Assembly: GCF_014172375.1 (NCBI RefSeq)
Contig: NZ_WNXD01000002.1
Location: forward strand, 1 to 64,000
Reading direction: 5' to 3'
DNA from: Pedobacter planticolens
Lineage (GTDB): Bacteria; Bacteroidota; Bacteroidia; Sphingobacteriales; Sphingobacteriaceae
Length of the DNA stretch: 64,000 bases
Part shown: positions 26,028-35,656 of the stretch, piece after piece
Layout of the letters: each line of letters starts with the position of its first letter
Position numbering within the stretch: position 1 is the first letter of the stretch
Position numbers and translations under genes: made by a program
The notes under the pieces: model-generated
Database searches by the model: none
What the model was told of the DNA's origin: nothing
What the model saw: the letters and a program-made list of their open reading frames with translations, nothing else

Positions 26028-26055
26028 AAAGCACAAAAAATGGTCTCTCAGAAAC

Positions 26056-27204
26056 TTAATATTTAGCCAACAATGTTTTAATGTAATTAGGAAACTCTTC
26101 CTTACTAATCCCATTTACACGTTTTAGAGTTGCAAAATAATCCTCTTGTGGTTCTGGACTGAATAACTTTTTTATCCCTTCAATTCCTAGTTTCTCTTCG
26201 ATGTCTTTACAAACAAGTGCACTTAAAATATAAGTAATTGGAACACCTCCATCTACACGAATTTTAAAGTTGGTTGCTAAATCTCCAATATCATCTTTAG
26301 GATTTTTAGCAATATATGTTTTAGCAAAAACTGCTAATTTATCTATGTCTATTCCACCAGAACCACCTATATAAGTGGCATATCCTTCATCTACCTCTCT
26401 AAATTGATGCTGGAACAAAACCGATGTATAAAAATGAACAGCTTCGTGTTTATATAGTTCTGAATTATTCCCTGCAAATAGTGTATTTGTCCATTGATGT
26501 GCGAATCCGCCAGACAAAGAATAATACATATTTTCAATATAATCATAACCCAACATTTTAAATAACTGCTCAGGATCATCACATTTATAATATGTTATTT
26601 TTAAAGGCTTAACATTAAATTTCTTGGCAAAAGATGTATTAAAACTATTCATCTCCTTTGCTTTATCATCATTCAATTTATTTGGATAGATATATTTAAT
26701 GTCACCAACTTGTTTTACATTATATAACCTCGTGTTATAGTCAATTGCATTATAGAAGAAATATCCATTACTGTTTTTCCTTGCTTCAAGTGTTGTAATT
26801 AAATTTAATTTTGGAATGTTAAGTTGCTTCTCGTCAGCACCCATATAGGCAAGTTTAAGTATATACTTTTCATTACCAATAGGCATTATTGCTAACAAAG
26901 TGGGTGTGAAAAAATTCTCGCCATTTGGCATCTTACCCTCAGCATTAAACAACCAATTAAATGGAGCATTATCTTTTGCTAAATATGCTTTATCTATGTA
27001 TGGATTAGGTTTAGATGTATCATTTCTAGTTCTCAAAAAACCTTTCAAAGAATTTGTTAACTCAATTCTAATAGTTGTATCCGAAACTAAGTAAAATGCT
27101 GGTTTGCCTATTAATAATGTAGAATCAGAAACCTGACCGTAACTTGAATTAATAACTGAGCTACAAATAAAAATTATTAAAATTATTGCTCTTCTCATGA
27201 ACAT
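26056..27204 (-). CDS. Secreted gluzincin-like putative metallopeptidase
   Basis: A 382-residue exported protein (signal peptide about 1-23, cut near SSYGQVSD). The C-terminal half has a zinc-binding HExxH motif, KHEAVHFYTS near 251. Twelve residues further comes EVDEGYATYIGG, whose Glu is suited as third ligand of a gluzincin. The N-terminal half is mixed beta and unrecognised. The general fold class is supported by the motif pair; substrate is unknown and it could be an inactive relative. It is a single minus-strand gene next to the repeat zone. Confidence 0.65.
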   Translation of the reverse strand: MFMRRAIILIIFICSSVINSSYGQVSDSTLLIGKPAFYLVSDTTIRIELTNSLKGFLRTRNDTSKPNPYIDKAYLAKDNAPFNWLFNAEGKMPNGENFFTPTLLAIMPIGNEKYILKLAYMGADEKQLNIPKLNLITTLEARKNSNGYFFYNAIDYNTRLYNVKQVGDIKYIYPNKLNDDKAKEMNSFNTSFAKKFNVKPLKITYYKCDDPEQLFKMLGYDYIENMYYSLSGGFAHQWTNTLFAGNNSELYKHEAVHFYTSVLFQHQFREVDEGYATYIGGSGGIDIDKLAVFAKTYIAKNPKDDIGDLATNFKIRVDGGVPITYILSALVCKDIEEKLGIEGIKKLFSPEPQEDYFATLKRVNGISKEEFPNYIKTLLAKY

Positions 27205-27248
27205 CCAAGTTAATAAAAAGTTTCTAATGAGAAATGGATGGCAAATAA

Positions 27249-27824
27249 TTACAATGCCGCCTTAACCAAGTAAGGCAATAACTCTTTTTGGAAAGTGACA
27301 AAGTTCTTGCGCACATCGGCATCGCTAACTGAAGTGAAAGCGAAAGAGAAAACTATGCTTTTGCTGGCTTTTAGAAGAAATGCCAATCCGCCACGGCGAG
27401 CTGGGTTCTTTTTAAAATGATCAAGTTCTAAATAGGCCGAAAGTAAAAGTGCTTCTAGTTGATCTGAAAGATGTTTTAAGAACTCTTGAGAATTGGCATT
27501 TTCACGAACGAAATCCCAACCAATAAACTCATTACAAACTGTGTATGACAAACGGCAGGTTTTCATTACTAATGCTTTTAAATGTTCTTCTTCATTTGCA
27601 AAAGTTACTTTATTGCTTAAAATTTCATGAAGATTTACATCTAGGTAATCCATCAAAATAGCATCTAAAACTTGCTCTTTGCTATCGAAATACTTGTAAA
27701 TAGTTGCTTTAGCAATACGTGCTTTTTTGGCAATCTCATTTACACTGGTTTTATGGTAACCATATTTTCTGAACAGCTCTTTAGCAGCTCTTATAATGCT
27801 TTCTTTTATTTTTTCTGGTTCCAT
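27249..27824 (-). CDS. TetR/AcrR family transcriptional regulator
   Basis: A 191-residue TetR-type repressor. The N-terminal helix-turn-helix spans about 8-55 (IRAAKELFRKYGYHKTSV, then IAKKARIAKATIYKYFDSKE). The C-terminal ligand domain (60-190) is unclassified. Its start overlaps the lipoprotein stop in TAATG, so it is translated from the pheS-lipoprotein mRNA. No obvious target such as an efflux operon lies adjacent; the operon itself may be autoregulated. Confidence 0.9.
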   Translation of the reverse strand: MEPEKIKESIIRAAKELFRKYGYHKTSVNEIAKKARIAKATIYKYFDSKEQVLDAILMDYLDVNLHEILSNKVTFANEEEHLKALVMKTCRLSYTVCNEFIGWDFVRENANSQEFLKHLSDQLEALLLSAYLELDHFKKNPARRGGLAFLLKASKSIVFSFAFTSVSDADVRKNFVTFQKELLPYLVKAAL

Positions 27825-28237
27825 TAATTAATTACCTGTATAGTATTACCCGCAATGGTAACATTGTATTGTTTTAATGATGTTTTAGCAGGTGCTTTTA
27901 CTGGACTGCCATCGTATAAAGAATATTTAGCTCCAGATATAGGATCAGTTGCCGTTAAATTAGGATCATCGATATTAACTGCATTTTTTGCTTGTGGATT
28001 TACGGTACTGCAACGATCGTAAGCTACGTAAGCATTATCAGCCCTGCGATAAATTACAATACCTGCAACGCCATAACTAGTTAAACTTACCGCACCACCT
28101 GCTGCGCTTAATCGGCTTAATCTTGGATCTGTTAATGGTGCACTAAAATTTACTGGCACATCGGGTATTAGATTTTCTTCTTTAGCACAAGATGTGCCAA
28201 GTAAAACAATCAAAAATAAACCGATCAGCCTATTCAT
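27824..28237 (-). CDS. Lipoprotein with degenerate Rieske-like domain
   Basis: A 137-residue lipoprotein (lipobox GTSC, C17). From about residue 50 the sequence follows the Rieske fold: GIVIYRRADNAYVAYDRC, where the first ligand pair should be CxH, and DPISGAKYSLYDGSPVKAPA, where the second CxxH motif should precede SLYDG, then the closing strand LKQYNVTIAGNTIQVI. Only one Cys remains and both His are missing, so it cannot bind a normal 2Fe-2S cluster. Start and stop overlap pheS and tetR in TAATG on both sides. A structural or binding role is likely. Confidence 0.7.
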   Translation of the reverse strand: MNRLIGLFLIVLLGTSCAKEENLIPDVPVNFSAPLTDPRLSRLSAAGGAVSLTSYGVAGIVIYRRADNAYVAYDRCSTVNPQAKNAVNIDDPNLTATDPISGAKYSLYDGSPVKAPAKTSLKQYNVTIAGNTIQVIN

Positions 28238-29277
28238 TATATAATTGCAGTTTTGTACTGTTTTAAGAAACGAACATCGTTTTCAGAGAATAAACGCAAA
28301 TCTTTAATTTCGAATTTTAAATTAGCGATACGTTCTATACCCATCCCGAATGCAAAACCACTGTATTTTTTGCTGTCAATTCCGCAGTTTTCCAATACAT
28401 TAGGATCTACCATACCACAACCTAAAATCTCTACCCAACCACTATATTTACACATTTGGCATCCTGCTCCTTTACAAATGGTACAAGAAATGTCCATCTC
28501 TGCACTTGGTTCTGTAAAAGGAAAATAAGATGGGCGGAAACGCACTTTTGTTCCTTCGCCGTATAGTTCTTGAACGAAATAAAACAAGGTTTGTTTCAAA
28601 TCTGCAAATGAAACATTCTCATCTACATATAATCCTTCTACTTGATGAAAAAAGCAATGTGCTCTTGCAGAAATTGCTTCGTTACGGTATACACGACCTG
28701 GCATCAACGCTCTAAATGGTGGCTGACCAGCTTCCATCATACGCACTTGTACAGATGAAGTGTGTGTACGCAAAGCGATATCGCCCTTTTCTCCTCCTTT
28801 TTGGATGAAGAAAGTATCTTGCATATCTCTTGCCGGATGTTCTTCTGGGAAATTTAACGCAGAAAAGTTATGCCAATCGTCTTCAATTTCCGGACCTTCG
28901 GCAACGCTAAATCCTAGCTTATTAAATATTTCTATAATCTCTCTTCTCACTAAAGCCAAAGGGTGACGAGCACCTACTTCAAAGCCTTCGCCAGGTAAAG
29001 TCATGTCCAGTTTTGAGTCTTCAGTCTTTATCCCCGAGTCTGCAATACTTTCATTTAACGATTGATATTTCGCTTCGGCTAATTGCTTAAACTCATTTAA
29101 TACTTTACCAAGTGTTCTTTTTTCTTCAGGAGAAACCGCTTTAAATTCATCAAAAATATCTTTAATAATACCTTTGGTTCCTAAAAAACGAATGCGGAAT
29201 TGTTCCAGTTCTTCGGCACTAGTAGTATCAAATGAATTGATTTCTGCCGTATACTGTGTAATCTGGTCTTGTAACAT
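28237..29277 (-). CDS. pheS: Phenylalanine-tRNA ligase alpha subunit
   Basis: A 346-residue class II aminoacyl-tRNA synthetase subunit. It has an N-terminal coiled coil to about 80, class II motif 2 in RVYRNEAISARAHCFFHQVE near 195, and motif 3 GFAFGMGIERIANLKF near 310. A CxxC pair (CTICKGAGCQMCKYSGW) sits before EILGCGMVDPNVL, which is normal for this branch. It charges tRNA-Phe with PheT, which is not in the window. A TATATTTG element lies so close upstream that the mRNA may be leaderless. Confidence 0.97.
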   Translation of the reverse strand: MLQDQITQYTAEINSFDTTSAEELEQFRIRFLGTKGIIKDIFDEFKAVSPEEKRTLGKVLNEFKQLAEAKYQSLNESIADSGIKTEDSKLDMTLPGEGFEVGARHPLALVRREIIEIFNKLGFSVAEGPEIEDDWHNFSALNFPEEHPARDMQDTFFIQKGGEKGDIALRTHTSSVQVRMMEAGQPPFRALMPGRVYRNEAISARAHCFFHQVEGLYVDENVSFADLKQTLFYFVQELYGEGTKVRFRPSYFPFTEPSAEMDISCTICKGAGCQMCKYSGWVEILGCGMVDPNVLENCGIDSKKYSGFAFGMGIERIANLKFEIKDLRLFSENDVRFLKQYKTAII

Positions 29278-29281
29278 CTGC

Positions 29282-29289
29282 CAAATATA
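29282..29289 (-). promoter_or_regulatory. TAnnTTTG element immediately upstream of pheS
   Basis: The minus strand reads TATATTTG, an exact -7 consensus, ending 4 bases before the pheS ATG. If used, transcription would start at or next to the start codon, giving a leaderless mRNA. A -33 element is not clear. Confidence 0.35.
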
Positions 29290-29395
29290 CAGCTATTTAT
29301 AGAAATATTTTATATGCTGTCGGTTCAAATATTAACTTGAAACGTATTTATTACAAGAAAATGAACTAAGAACCCGAGAATTAATCTGTAAAGAG

Positions 29396-30328
29396 TTATT
29401 TTATATTTCTATTGAAATAGGCGACTGTTGAATCAAGTACAAGTTGCCATTTACCAGTTTGTGAAAAATTATGATCGGCACCTTCAACATACAAAAATTC
29501 ATTAGGCACTTTAAGTTCATCTAATCTTGCAGTAAATCTATCGTAGGTTGATAAATCTTGGTTTGGCAATCCCATTACCGTATTATTTTGTGGAAAAATG
29601 TTTAAAGTTGATATCTTTTTATTCGCATTTGCACTAAATAAGGGGCTGATATCTTTGTAATATTTCTCATTAGCTACTGAAATATCAAATCCCGTGTAAC
29701 GGTAACCACCCTCAAAAACATAAGAAGGATACAGTTGCCAATTTGAAACATTTGTAAAAACTAAATCTAAAGCTCCTGCCATATTTGATATGGCTTGAAC
29801 TTTACCTGTATTTCTTGCATCGTAACTATACAATAAGGCTAAAGTACCACCAGCACTATGGCCTGCAAGTGCAATTCGCTTGTTGCTAACCACCCATTCT
29901 TTGGCATGCGCAATTGCAAAATCTACAATAGTCGCTACGTCATTAACTTGATCTTTTATCTTTATTTCGCTTGCTATATGCAATGGCTCTAATCTATCAG
30001 TTAATCCTATTCCATTTACCAACCTATAATTTACATTTAAAACAGCGTAGCCACAACTTGCTAAATATAGTGCCTGCTGATTAAAATCACTTTTGCTACC
30101 ACCAATAAAACTTCCGCCATGCACTAAAATAATTACGCTCGTATTTGAGGTTCGATTTGGCGGCAAATAAACATCCATGGTTTGTTTTGTATCACTACCG
30201 TATGCTAAATTTGAAAATAGTTGAGCCTCAGCTTTAGTTTGATAAGAAGGTTCCTCCACTTTTTTACAAGTTGCGAAAAGCATCAGTACTAGAAATCCTA
30301 TAGCAATAACTTTCGAGATGCTTTTCAT
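29396..30328 (-). CDS. Alpha/beta-hydrolase lipoprotein (carboxylesterase-like)
   Basis: A 310-residue lipoprotein (signal plus lipobox ending at C22, FATC). The hydrolase fold shows the oxyanion motif LVHGGSFIGG near 70, the nucleophile elbow ALAGHSAGGTLAL near 155, and a C-terminal His in VEGADHNFS. The HGG plus GxSxG pattern fits hormone-sensitive-lipase/BD-FAE-type esterases. It probably acts in the periplasm or outer membrane; the ester substrate is unknown. It lies 28 bases past the kbl stop on the same strand, and may share its transcript. Confidence 0.85.
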   Translation of the reverse strand: MKSISKVIAIGFLVLMLFATCKKVEEPSYQTKAEAQLFSNLAYGSDTKQTMDVYLPPNRTSNTSVIILVHGGSFIGGSKSDFNQQALYLASCGYAVLNVNYRLVNGIGLTDRLEPLHIASEIKIKDQVNDVATIVDFAIAHAKEWVVSNKRIALAGHSAGGTLALLYSYDARNTGKVQAISNMAGALDLVFTNVSNWQLYPSYVFEGGYRYTGFDISVANEKYYKDISPLFSANANKKISTLNIFPQNNTVMGLPNQDLSTYDRFTARLDELKVPNEFLYVEGADHNFSQTGKWQLVLDSTVAYFNRNIK

Positions 30329-30356
30329 AACTTGATTTAAAAATAAAATGGAAACA

Positions 30357-31544
30357 CTAAATAACGCCTAATTCCTTACCAACTTTTGTAAATGCAGCAA
30401 TTGCTTTATCTAAATGATGTTGCTCATGCCCTGCAGAAAGTTGAACTCTAATTCGGGCTTTGCCTTGTCCAACAACTGGATAGAAAAATCCTACTACATA
30501 AACTCCTTCTTCGAGCATTTTTGCAGCAAAAGCTTGTGCAATTTTAGCATCATATAGCATTACCGGAACAATTGGATGAAAACCTGGTTTAATATCAAAA
30601 CCTGCGGCCGTCATTTTTTCACGGAAATATTTAGTGTTGTTTTCTAATTTATCACGCAAAGCGGTAGTTCCACTTAGCATATCTAAAACCGCTACAGATG
30701 CACCTGCAATTGCTGGAGCTAATGTATTTGAAAATAAATATGGGCGTGAACGCTGACGTAACATATCGATAATTTCTTTCTTGCCTGAGGTAAATCCGCC
30801 AGATGCGCCACCTAAAGCTTTACCTAATGTACCTGTAATAATATCAATGCGATCTATTACACCGAAATGTTCGTGAGTACCACGACCTGTTTTACCAATA
30901 AAACCAGTACAATGCGATTCATCAATCATTACCAATGCTTCATATTTATCTGCTAAATCGCAAATTTTATCAAGCGGAGCAACCGAACCGTCCATAGAAA
31001 AAGCACCATCGGTTACAATTATTCTATGTCTGCAATTTTTAGCAGCAATTAATTGCGCTTCTAAATCTGCCATATCAGCATTTTTATAACGGAAACGTTG
31101 CGCTTTACAAAGTCTAACGCCATCAATAATAGAAGCGTGGTTTAATTCATCAGAAATTATAGCATCTTCTGCATTAAACAAAGGTTCGAAAACACCTCCG
31201 TTAGCATCAAAAGCTGCAGCGTATAAAATCGTATCTTCTGTACCTAAAAATTCAGATATTTTAGCTTCTAACTCTTTGTGAATATTTTGTGTACCGCATA
31301 TAAAACGAACCGAGGACATTCCATATCCATAATCGTCTATCGCTTTTTTAGCAGCTTCAATTACTTTTGGATGAGATGACAAGCCTAAATAATTATTCGC
31401 ACAAAAGTTAACTACCTCAGCGCCAGTGCTCACTTTAATATCTGCGCCTTGTGGTGTGGTAATTATGCGTTCGCGTTTAAATAAGCCAGCATTTTCTATT
31501 TCTTCGAGTTCTTTTTGTAATACAGGTTGTAGAGTTTTATACAT
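30357..31544 (-). CDS. kbl: Glycine C-acetyltransferase (2-amino-3-ketobutyrate CoA ligase)
   Basis: A 395-residue PLP enzyme of the alpha-oxoamine synthase family. The start at [20 protein letters not shown] is chosen because it gives the usual length and N-terminus; an upstream Met at 31595 would add 17 unrelated residues. PLP-lysine is K242 in [14 protein letters not shown], and [16 protein letters not shown] precedes it. It splits 2-amino-3-ketobutyrate with CoA into glycine and acetyl-CoA. Its partner threonine dehydrogenase is encoded at 51583-52530, about 20 kb away. Confidence 0.95.
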   Translation of the reverse strand: MYKTLQPVLQKELEEIENAGLFKRERIITTPQGADIKVSTGAEVVNFCANNYLGLSSHPKVIEAAKKAIDDYGYGMSSVRFICGTQNIHKELEAKISEFLGTEDTILYAAAFDANGGVFEPLFNAEDAIISDELNHASIIDGVRLCKAQRFRYKNADMADLEAQLIAAKNCRHRIIVTDGAFSMDGSVAPLDKICDLADKYEALVMIDESHCTGFIGKTGRGTHEHFGVIDRIDIITGTLGKALGGASGGFTSGKKEIIDMLRQRSRPYLFSNTLAPAIAGASVAVLDMLSGTTALRDKLENNTKYFREKMTAAGFDIKPGFHPIVPVMLYDAKIAQAFAAKMLEEGVYVVGFFYPVVGQGKARIRVQLSAGHEQHHLDKAIAAFTKVGKELGVI

Positions 31545-31685
31545 GATTTTATATTTTGGAGGTATCAATCGTAGGAATAACGATTCGCTTTGCAAAAATA
31601 TAATATTTTACTCGTTAACAAACTTTAACATATTATTTGTGTTAACTTCTAGAACTTAGCCGATATTTATACTTTATCACCTTTT

Positions 31686-34139
31686 ATGAATAAAATTAAC
31701 CTCCTGCTAATTTTAATGTTAGCCTTTTATAATGTTTCAGTAGCTCAACAATATCAAATTAGTGGTAAAATAACAGAGGCCGGTGGTGAAATTATCCCTT
31801 TTGCATCAGTTTATGTAAAAAATACGGCTAAAGGTGTTTCTGCAAATGCAGATGGCGTTTATAAACTTACACTCGACAAAGGAGATTATACACTTGTATA
31901 TAAGGCAATTGGATTTAAAACTATTGAACATAGTGTAAATCTTACTACTGATTTAACGCTAAACCAGAAGCTTGCATCAGAAAGCTATACGCTTAAAAAC
32001 GTAGTCATTAGGCCAAATGCCGAAGATCCTGCTTACGAAATAATTAGACAAGCTATTAAAAATAGGAAAACCCATTTAAACGAAGTGGATTCGTATAGTA
32101 GTAATGTGTATATTAAAGGATTGCAAAAATTAGTAGGCGCTCCAAAGAAGTTTTTTGGTAGGGATATTCAGAAAACACTTGATTTAGATACCAACAGAAA
32201 AGGGATTTTATATTTATCAGAATCTCAATCTGTTTTCAGTTTTAAGCGCCCAAATAAAATTCATGAAGAAATGGTTTCTTCTAAAGTTTCTGGCAGAAAT
32301 AACTCTTTCAGTTTTAATAAGGCATCAGATTTAATTATCAATTTTTACGAAAACTTATTATTGGAAGGAAGTGGGTTAAGTGCCAGAAGTTTTGTTTCGC
32401 CAATTGCGGATAATGCCTTATTCTATTACAAATACAAACTTTTAGGAACGACAGAAGAAAATGGCGTAACTATTAATAAAATAGAGGTAATCCCTCGTCG
32501 TACAAATGACCCAGTTTTTAGAGGCATTGTTTATATAGCTGATGATAGTTGGCGTTTAATGGGCACAAATCTTAATTTAACAGAAGCAGCAGGGATCAAT
32601 TTTGTAGATACATTAAATATAAGTCAGCAGTTTATAAAAATCGAGAATGTTTACATGCCTTCAGATATTAAATTTCAATTTAATGGAAATGTGCTCGGCT
32701 TTAAATTTGAAGGTTATTATGTAGGTATTTATAGCAATTACGATATTCATCCGAATTTCCCTAAAAATTATTTTACGGCAGAGATTTTAAAGGTGACCAA
32801 AGCAGTTAATAAAAAGGATTCATTGTATTGGATGAATATTCGTCCAATTCCGTTAACTGATGAAGAAAAGTTCGATTATAAGAAGAAGGACAGTATCGCT
32901 CTGCGTAAAACATCTAAACGTTACCTCGATTCTGTAGAGAAAGAGCATAATGAATTTGGCATCGTAAAAATGTTATTAACTGGATACGATATTAATAAAC
33001 GATACGAGAAAAAATATATCCATTTCGATCCAATTATTAGGTCTGTTTTTTATAACACAGTTGAAGGATTTGGATTAAAATACGGCGTAACCTTTCGAAA
33101 AGTTTTAGAGGATAGAAAAACCTATACCATTAGACCAGAAGTTCGTTATGGGTTTTCTAATCATGTTTTTACAGCAAATTTAAGCGGGAGTTATTATTAC
33201 GATCCACTAAAACGAGCGAGCATAGGTGCAAGTTTTGGCTCAGATATTTCAGATCTTAATAGATATGGTTCGATGAGTTTACTTTCTAATTCCATTAATA
33301 CGCTACTTTTTGAAAGAAATCTTTCTAAGTTTTATAAAAAAGAGTTTGCCAATATTAATACTACAAGAGAATTAGCAGATGGTTTACAAGCTTCGGCAAG
33401 TATAGATTACAATAAAAACTATACTTTAAAAAATACCAGTAATTATAAACTTCGAGATCTTAAGGATGAAGAATATACATCCAACAATCCGTTTACTCCA
33501 AACTCTGAAACACCATTATTTCCAACATATACTGCTGTAAGTATTTCGGCAGGATTAACGTATACAATTGGGCAAAAATATATCACTAGACCAGATGGAA
33601 AATTCTATCAAGAATCGAAATATCCTCGTTTTCAATTAGGTTATACCAAAGGGATTAAAGGCATTTTAAGTAGTGATGTAGATTATGATTTGGTAAATTT
33701 AGAAATCTATCAGGACCGTATTAGCACAGGTTTATTAGGTTATTCTTCTTTTGTGGTAGGCGCAGGTAAATTTTTAAATAATACCTCTGTTTTTTATCCA
33801 GATAGCAAACATTTTAGAGGAAATAATTCGACAGTGTTCCCCCCTAACTTAAGGAAATTTAGATTTTTAGACTTTTATCAATACAGTACAAGTCGTGAGT
33901 ATGTAGAAGTTCATTTTGAGCATAACTTTGCTGGCTTTATGATTAATAAAATCCCATTGTTACGCAAGTTAAAATTAGAAGAAATTGTAGGTGTAAACTA
34001 TTTAACTCAACCGGGTAAAAGAAATTACAAAGAGTTTTATTTTGGCGTTGAACGTTTAGGTTTTGGAGCAAGTTATGGCTATGCATACGATGGAAATAAA
34101 AAGGTTGACCAAGGGTTCAGGATAACGTATGGATTTTAA
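31686..34139 (+). CDS. DUF5686 outer-membrane protein with carboxypeptidase-like regulatory domain
   Basis: An 817-residue exported protein (signal peptide 1-20, cut near SVAQQYQ). An N-terminal CarboxypepD_reg-like beta-sandwich spans about 22-105 (SGKITEAGGEIIPFASVYVK). A DUF5686 region from about 115 to the C-terminus has alternating beta-strand pattern and an aromatic C-terminus (DQGFRITYGF), consistent with an outer-membrane barrel. These proteins are Bacteroidota-specific; function is not established. It is divergent from kbl. Confidence 0.88.
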   Translation: MNKINLLLILMLAFYNVSVAQQYQISGKITEAGGEIIPFASVYVKNTAKGVSANADGVYKLTLDKGDYTLVYKAIGFKTIEHSVNLTTDLTLNQKLASESYTLKNVVIRPNAEDPAYEIIRQAIKNRKTHLNEVDSYSSNVYIKGLQKLVGAPKKFFGRDIQKTLDLDTNRKGILYLSESQSVFSFKRPNKIHEEMVSSKVSGRNNSFSFNKASDLIINFYENLLLEGSGLSARSFVSPIADNALFYYKYKLLGTTEENGVTINKIEVIPRRTNDPVFRGIVYIADDSWRLMGTNLNLTEAAGINFVDTLNISQQFIKIENVYMPSDIKFQFNGNVLGFKFEGYYVGIYSNYDIHPNFPKNYFTAEILKVTKAVNKKDSLYWMNIRPIPLTDEEKFDYKKKDSIALRKTSKRYLDSVEKEHNEFGIVKMLLTGYDINKRYEKKYIHFDPIIRSVFYNTVEGFGLKYGVTFRKVLEDRKTYTIRPEVRYGFSNHVFTANLSGSYYYDPLKRASIGASFGSDISDLNRYGSMSLLSNSINTLLFERNLSKFYKKEFANINTTRELADGLQASASIDYNKNYTLKNTSNYKLRDLKDEEYTSNNPFTPNSETPLFPTYTAVSISAGLTYTIGQKYITRPDGKFYQESKYPRFQLGYTKGIKGILSSDVDYDLVNLEIYQDRISTGLLGYSSFVVGAGKFLNNTSVFYPDSKHFRGNNSTVFPPNLRKFRFLDFYQYSTSREYVEVHFEHNFAGFMINKIPLLRKLKLEEIVGVNYLTQPGKRNYKEFYFGVERLGFGASYGYAYDGNKKVDQGFRITYGF

Positions 34140-34140
34140 T

Positions 34141-34240
34141 TAGTCCGAAAGTCCGAGGTCTTTAGTCCGAAGTTTTTAAAGCCAATTATAGAAAGTTGCA
34201 AATTAAACTTCCGGACTTTCAGTCTTCCTGACTAATTTAC
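34141..34240. repeat. GTCCGAA-type inverted repeat
   Basis: Three close copies of AGTCCGAA and an inverted partner: GAAAGTCCG (34147-34155) faces CGGACTTTC (34212-34220). It directly follows the DUF5686 stop, so it may also serve as a transcript end. Distantly similar in wording to the GAACTAA elements. Confidence 0.5.
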
Positions 34241-34288
34241 TTATCTTTGCCACGCATTAAACGCCGTTTGCAGCGGTATCAATGAATT

Positions 34289-35218
34289 ATGATATACAAC
34301 ACCTTACTTTATTATTGCTATTCGCCAATAGCAAATGCAGAACAATTTGCTACAGATCATTTAGCTTTTTGTAAATCTTTAAACCTTGTAGGTCGCATTA
34401 TTGTTGCCGAAGAAGGGTTAAATGGGACTGTTTCTGGAACTGCAGCAGCTTGCGAAACTTATATGAGGCATTTAAAAGCCGACGAGCGTTTTGCTAAAAC
34501 AGATTTTAAAATTGATGAGGTTACCGAACCTTCTTTCATTAAAATGCACTGTAGATATAAAGCTGAAATTGTGCATTCTGGCTTACGCGATACCAGCATT
34601 ATCAATCCTAATGAAAAAACAGGTAAATATTTAGAACCTGCCGAGTTTAGCGAAATGTTAGACCGTGATGATGTAATTGTTTTAGATGTTCGCTCTAATT
34701 ACGAGCATAATTTAGGCAAATTTAAAAACGCAGTAACCCTTGATATTGAGAACTTTCGTGATTTTCCAGATCAAATTAATGCATTAGCAAAATACAAGGA
34801 CAAAAAGATAATGACCTATTGTACTGGCGGCATTAAATGCGAAAAGGCATCAGCTTTGCTATTGCACCACGGTTTTACAGATGTGTATCAACTACATGGC
34901 GGTATTATTAAATATGGTAAAGAAGCTGGCGGAAAAGATTTTGAAGGTAAATGTTATGTTTTCGATAATCGTATAGCAGTTGATGTAAATTCTGTTAATC
35001 CAACCATAGTTTCTACATGTTATAACTGTGGCAAAACCACACCAAAAATGATTAATTGTGCCAACCCAGAGTGCAATGAGCATTTTACACAGTGTGATGA
35101 GTGCGGAGATAATTTACAAGGTTGCTGTTCAGTAGAATGTACCACGCATCCTCGCAAACGCCCATATGATGGAACTGGCTATTATGTAAAAGTTCCACAA
35201 CAAGTTGCAAAAGCATGA
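34289..35218 (+). CDS. trhO: tRNA uridine(34) hydroxylase (rhodanese-related, YceA/TrhO)
   Basis: A 309-residue protein. An N-terminal acylphosphatase-like UPF0176 domain spans 1-105 (EEGLNGTVSGTAAACETYM). A rhodanese domain at about 120-220 has the active Cys in MTYCTGGIKCEKAS. A Cys-rich C-terminal region with CYNCGKTTPKMINCANPEC and CDECGDNLQGCCSVEC could bind zinc. It forms 5-hydroxyuridine at tRNA position 34. The stop overlaps the DUF486 start in ATGA. Confidence 0.93.
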   Translation: MIYNTLLYYCYSPIANAEQFATDHLAFCKSLNLVGRIIVAEEGLNGTVSGTAAACETYMRHLKADERFAKTDFKIDEVTEPSFIKMHCRYKAEIVHSGLRDTSIINPNEKTGKYLEPAEFSEMLDRDDVIVLDVRSNYEHNLGKFKNAVTLDIENFRDFPDQINALAKYKDKKIMTYCTGGIKCEKASALLLHHGFTDVYQLHGGIIKYGKEAGGKDFEGKCYVFDNRIAVDVNSVNPTIVSTCYNCGKTTPKMINCANPECNEHFTQCDECGDNLQGCCSVECTTHPRKRPYDGTGYYVKVPQQVAKA

Positions 35219-35586
35219 GAGCATTCATAACCATAGCGTTCTTATTTATCTCCAACACCTTTATGACTTTGGCTTGGTATGGCCATTTAAAGTTTAAGGA
35301 TATGGAATGGAGTAAAAGTTTGGGTTTAATTACCATTATTGCCATTAGCTGGGGAATTGCATTGTTTGAGTATATTTTTCAAGTACCCGCAAACAAATTA
35401 GGATTTAAAGAAAATGGCGGCCCGTTTAGTTTAATGCAATTAAAGATTACTCAGGAAGCTATTTCAATTAGTGTGTTTCTTATTTTCTCTATTTTATTTT
35501 TTAAAACAGAGAAAATTGCATGGAATCACATGGTAGCATTTGCGCTAATAATCCTTGCTGTTTTCTTTGCATTCATTAAGAAATAA
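35215..35586 (+). CDS. DMT-like small membrane protein (DUF486)
   Basis: A 123-residue protein with four transmembrane helices (about 4-20, 34-50, 73-93 and 100-120), the DUF486 pattern of half-size drug/metabolite transporter relatives. ITIIAISWGIALFEYIFQVP and PFSLMQLKITQEAISISVF are family-typical. Substrate unknown. Coupled to trhO by a 4-base ATGA overlap, a pairing without clear metabolic reason. Confidence 0.88.
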   Translation: MRAFITIAFLFISNTFMTLAWYGHLKFKDMEWSKSLGLITIIAISWGIALFEYIFQVPANKLGFKENGGPFSLMQLKITQEAISISVFLIFSILFFKTEKIAWNHMVAFALIILAVFFAFIKK

Positions 35587-35656
35587 CAATACCATCATCA
35601 TTTATACAGTTTAAATATTTATTTTGCAATGATTTAGCGTCGTGCTTTTGCTATAA

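Larger units (their letters stand above)
25095..26055. other. Gene-free stretch of about 960 bases with dispersed repeats
   Basis: No frame here has convincing protein character. It holds an AAGGTAGAAGG-type microrepeat at 25111-25150, a single GTCATTTCGAC-type repeat at 25471-25506, an inverted-repeat element of the GAACTAA family at 25650-25735, and a full GTCATTTCGAC inverted element at 25943-26027. The rest is A+T-rich with no motif I can name. It resembles a repeat-accumulation zone between two minus-strand genes. Confidence 0.7.
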
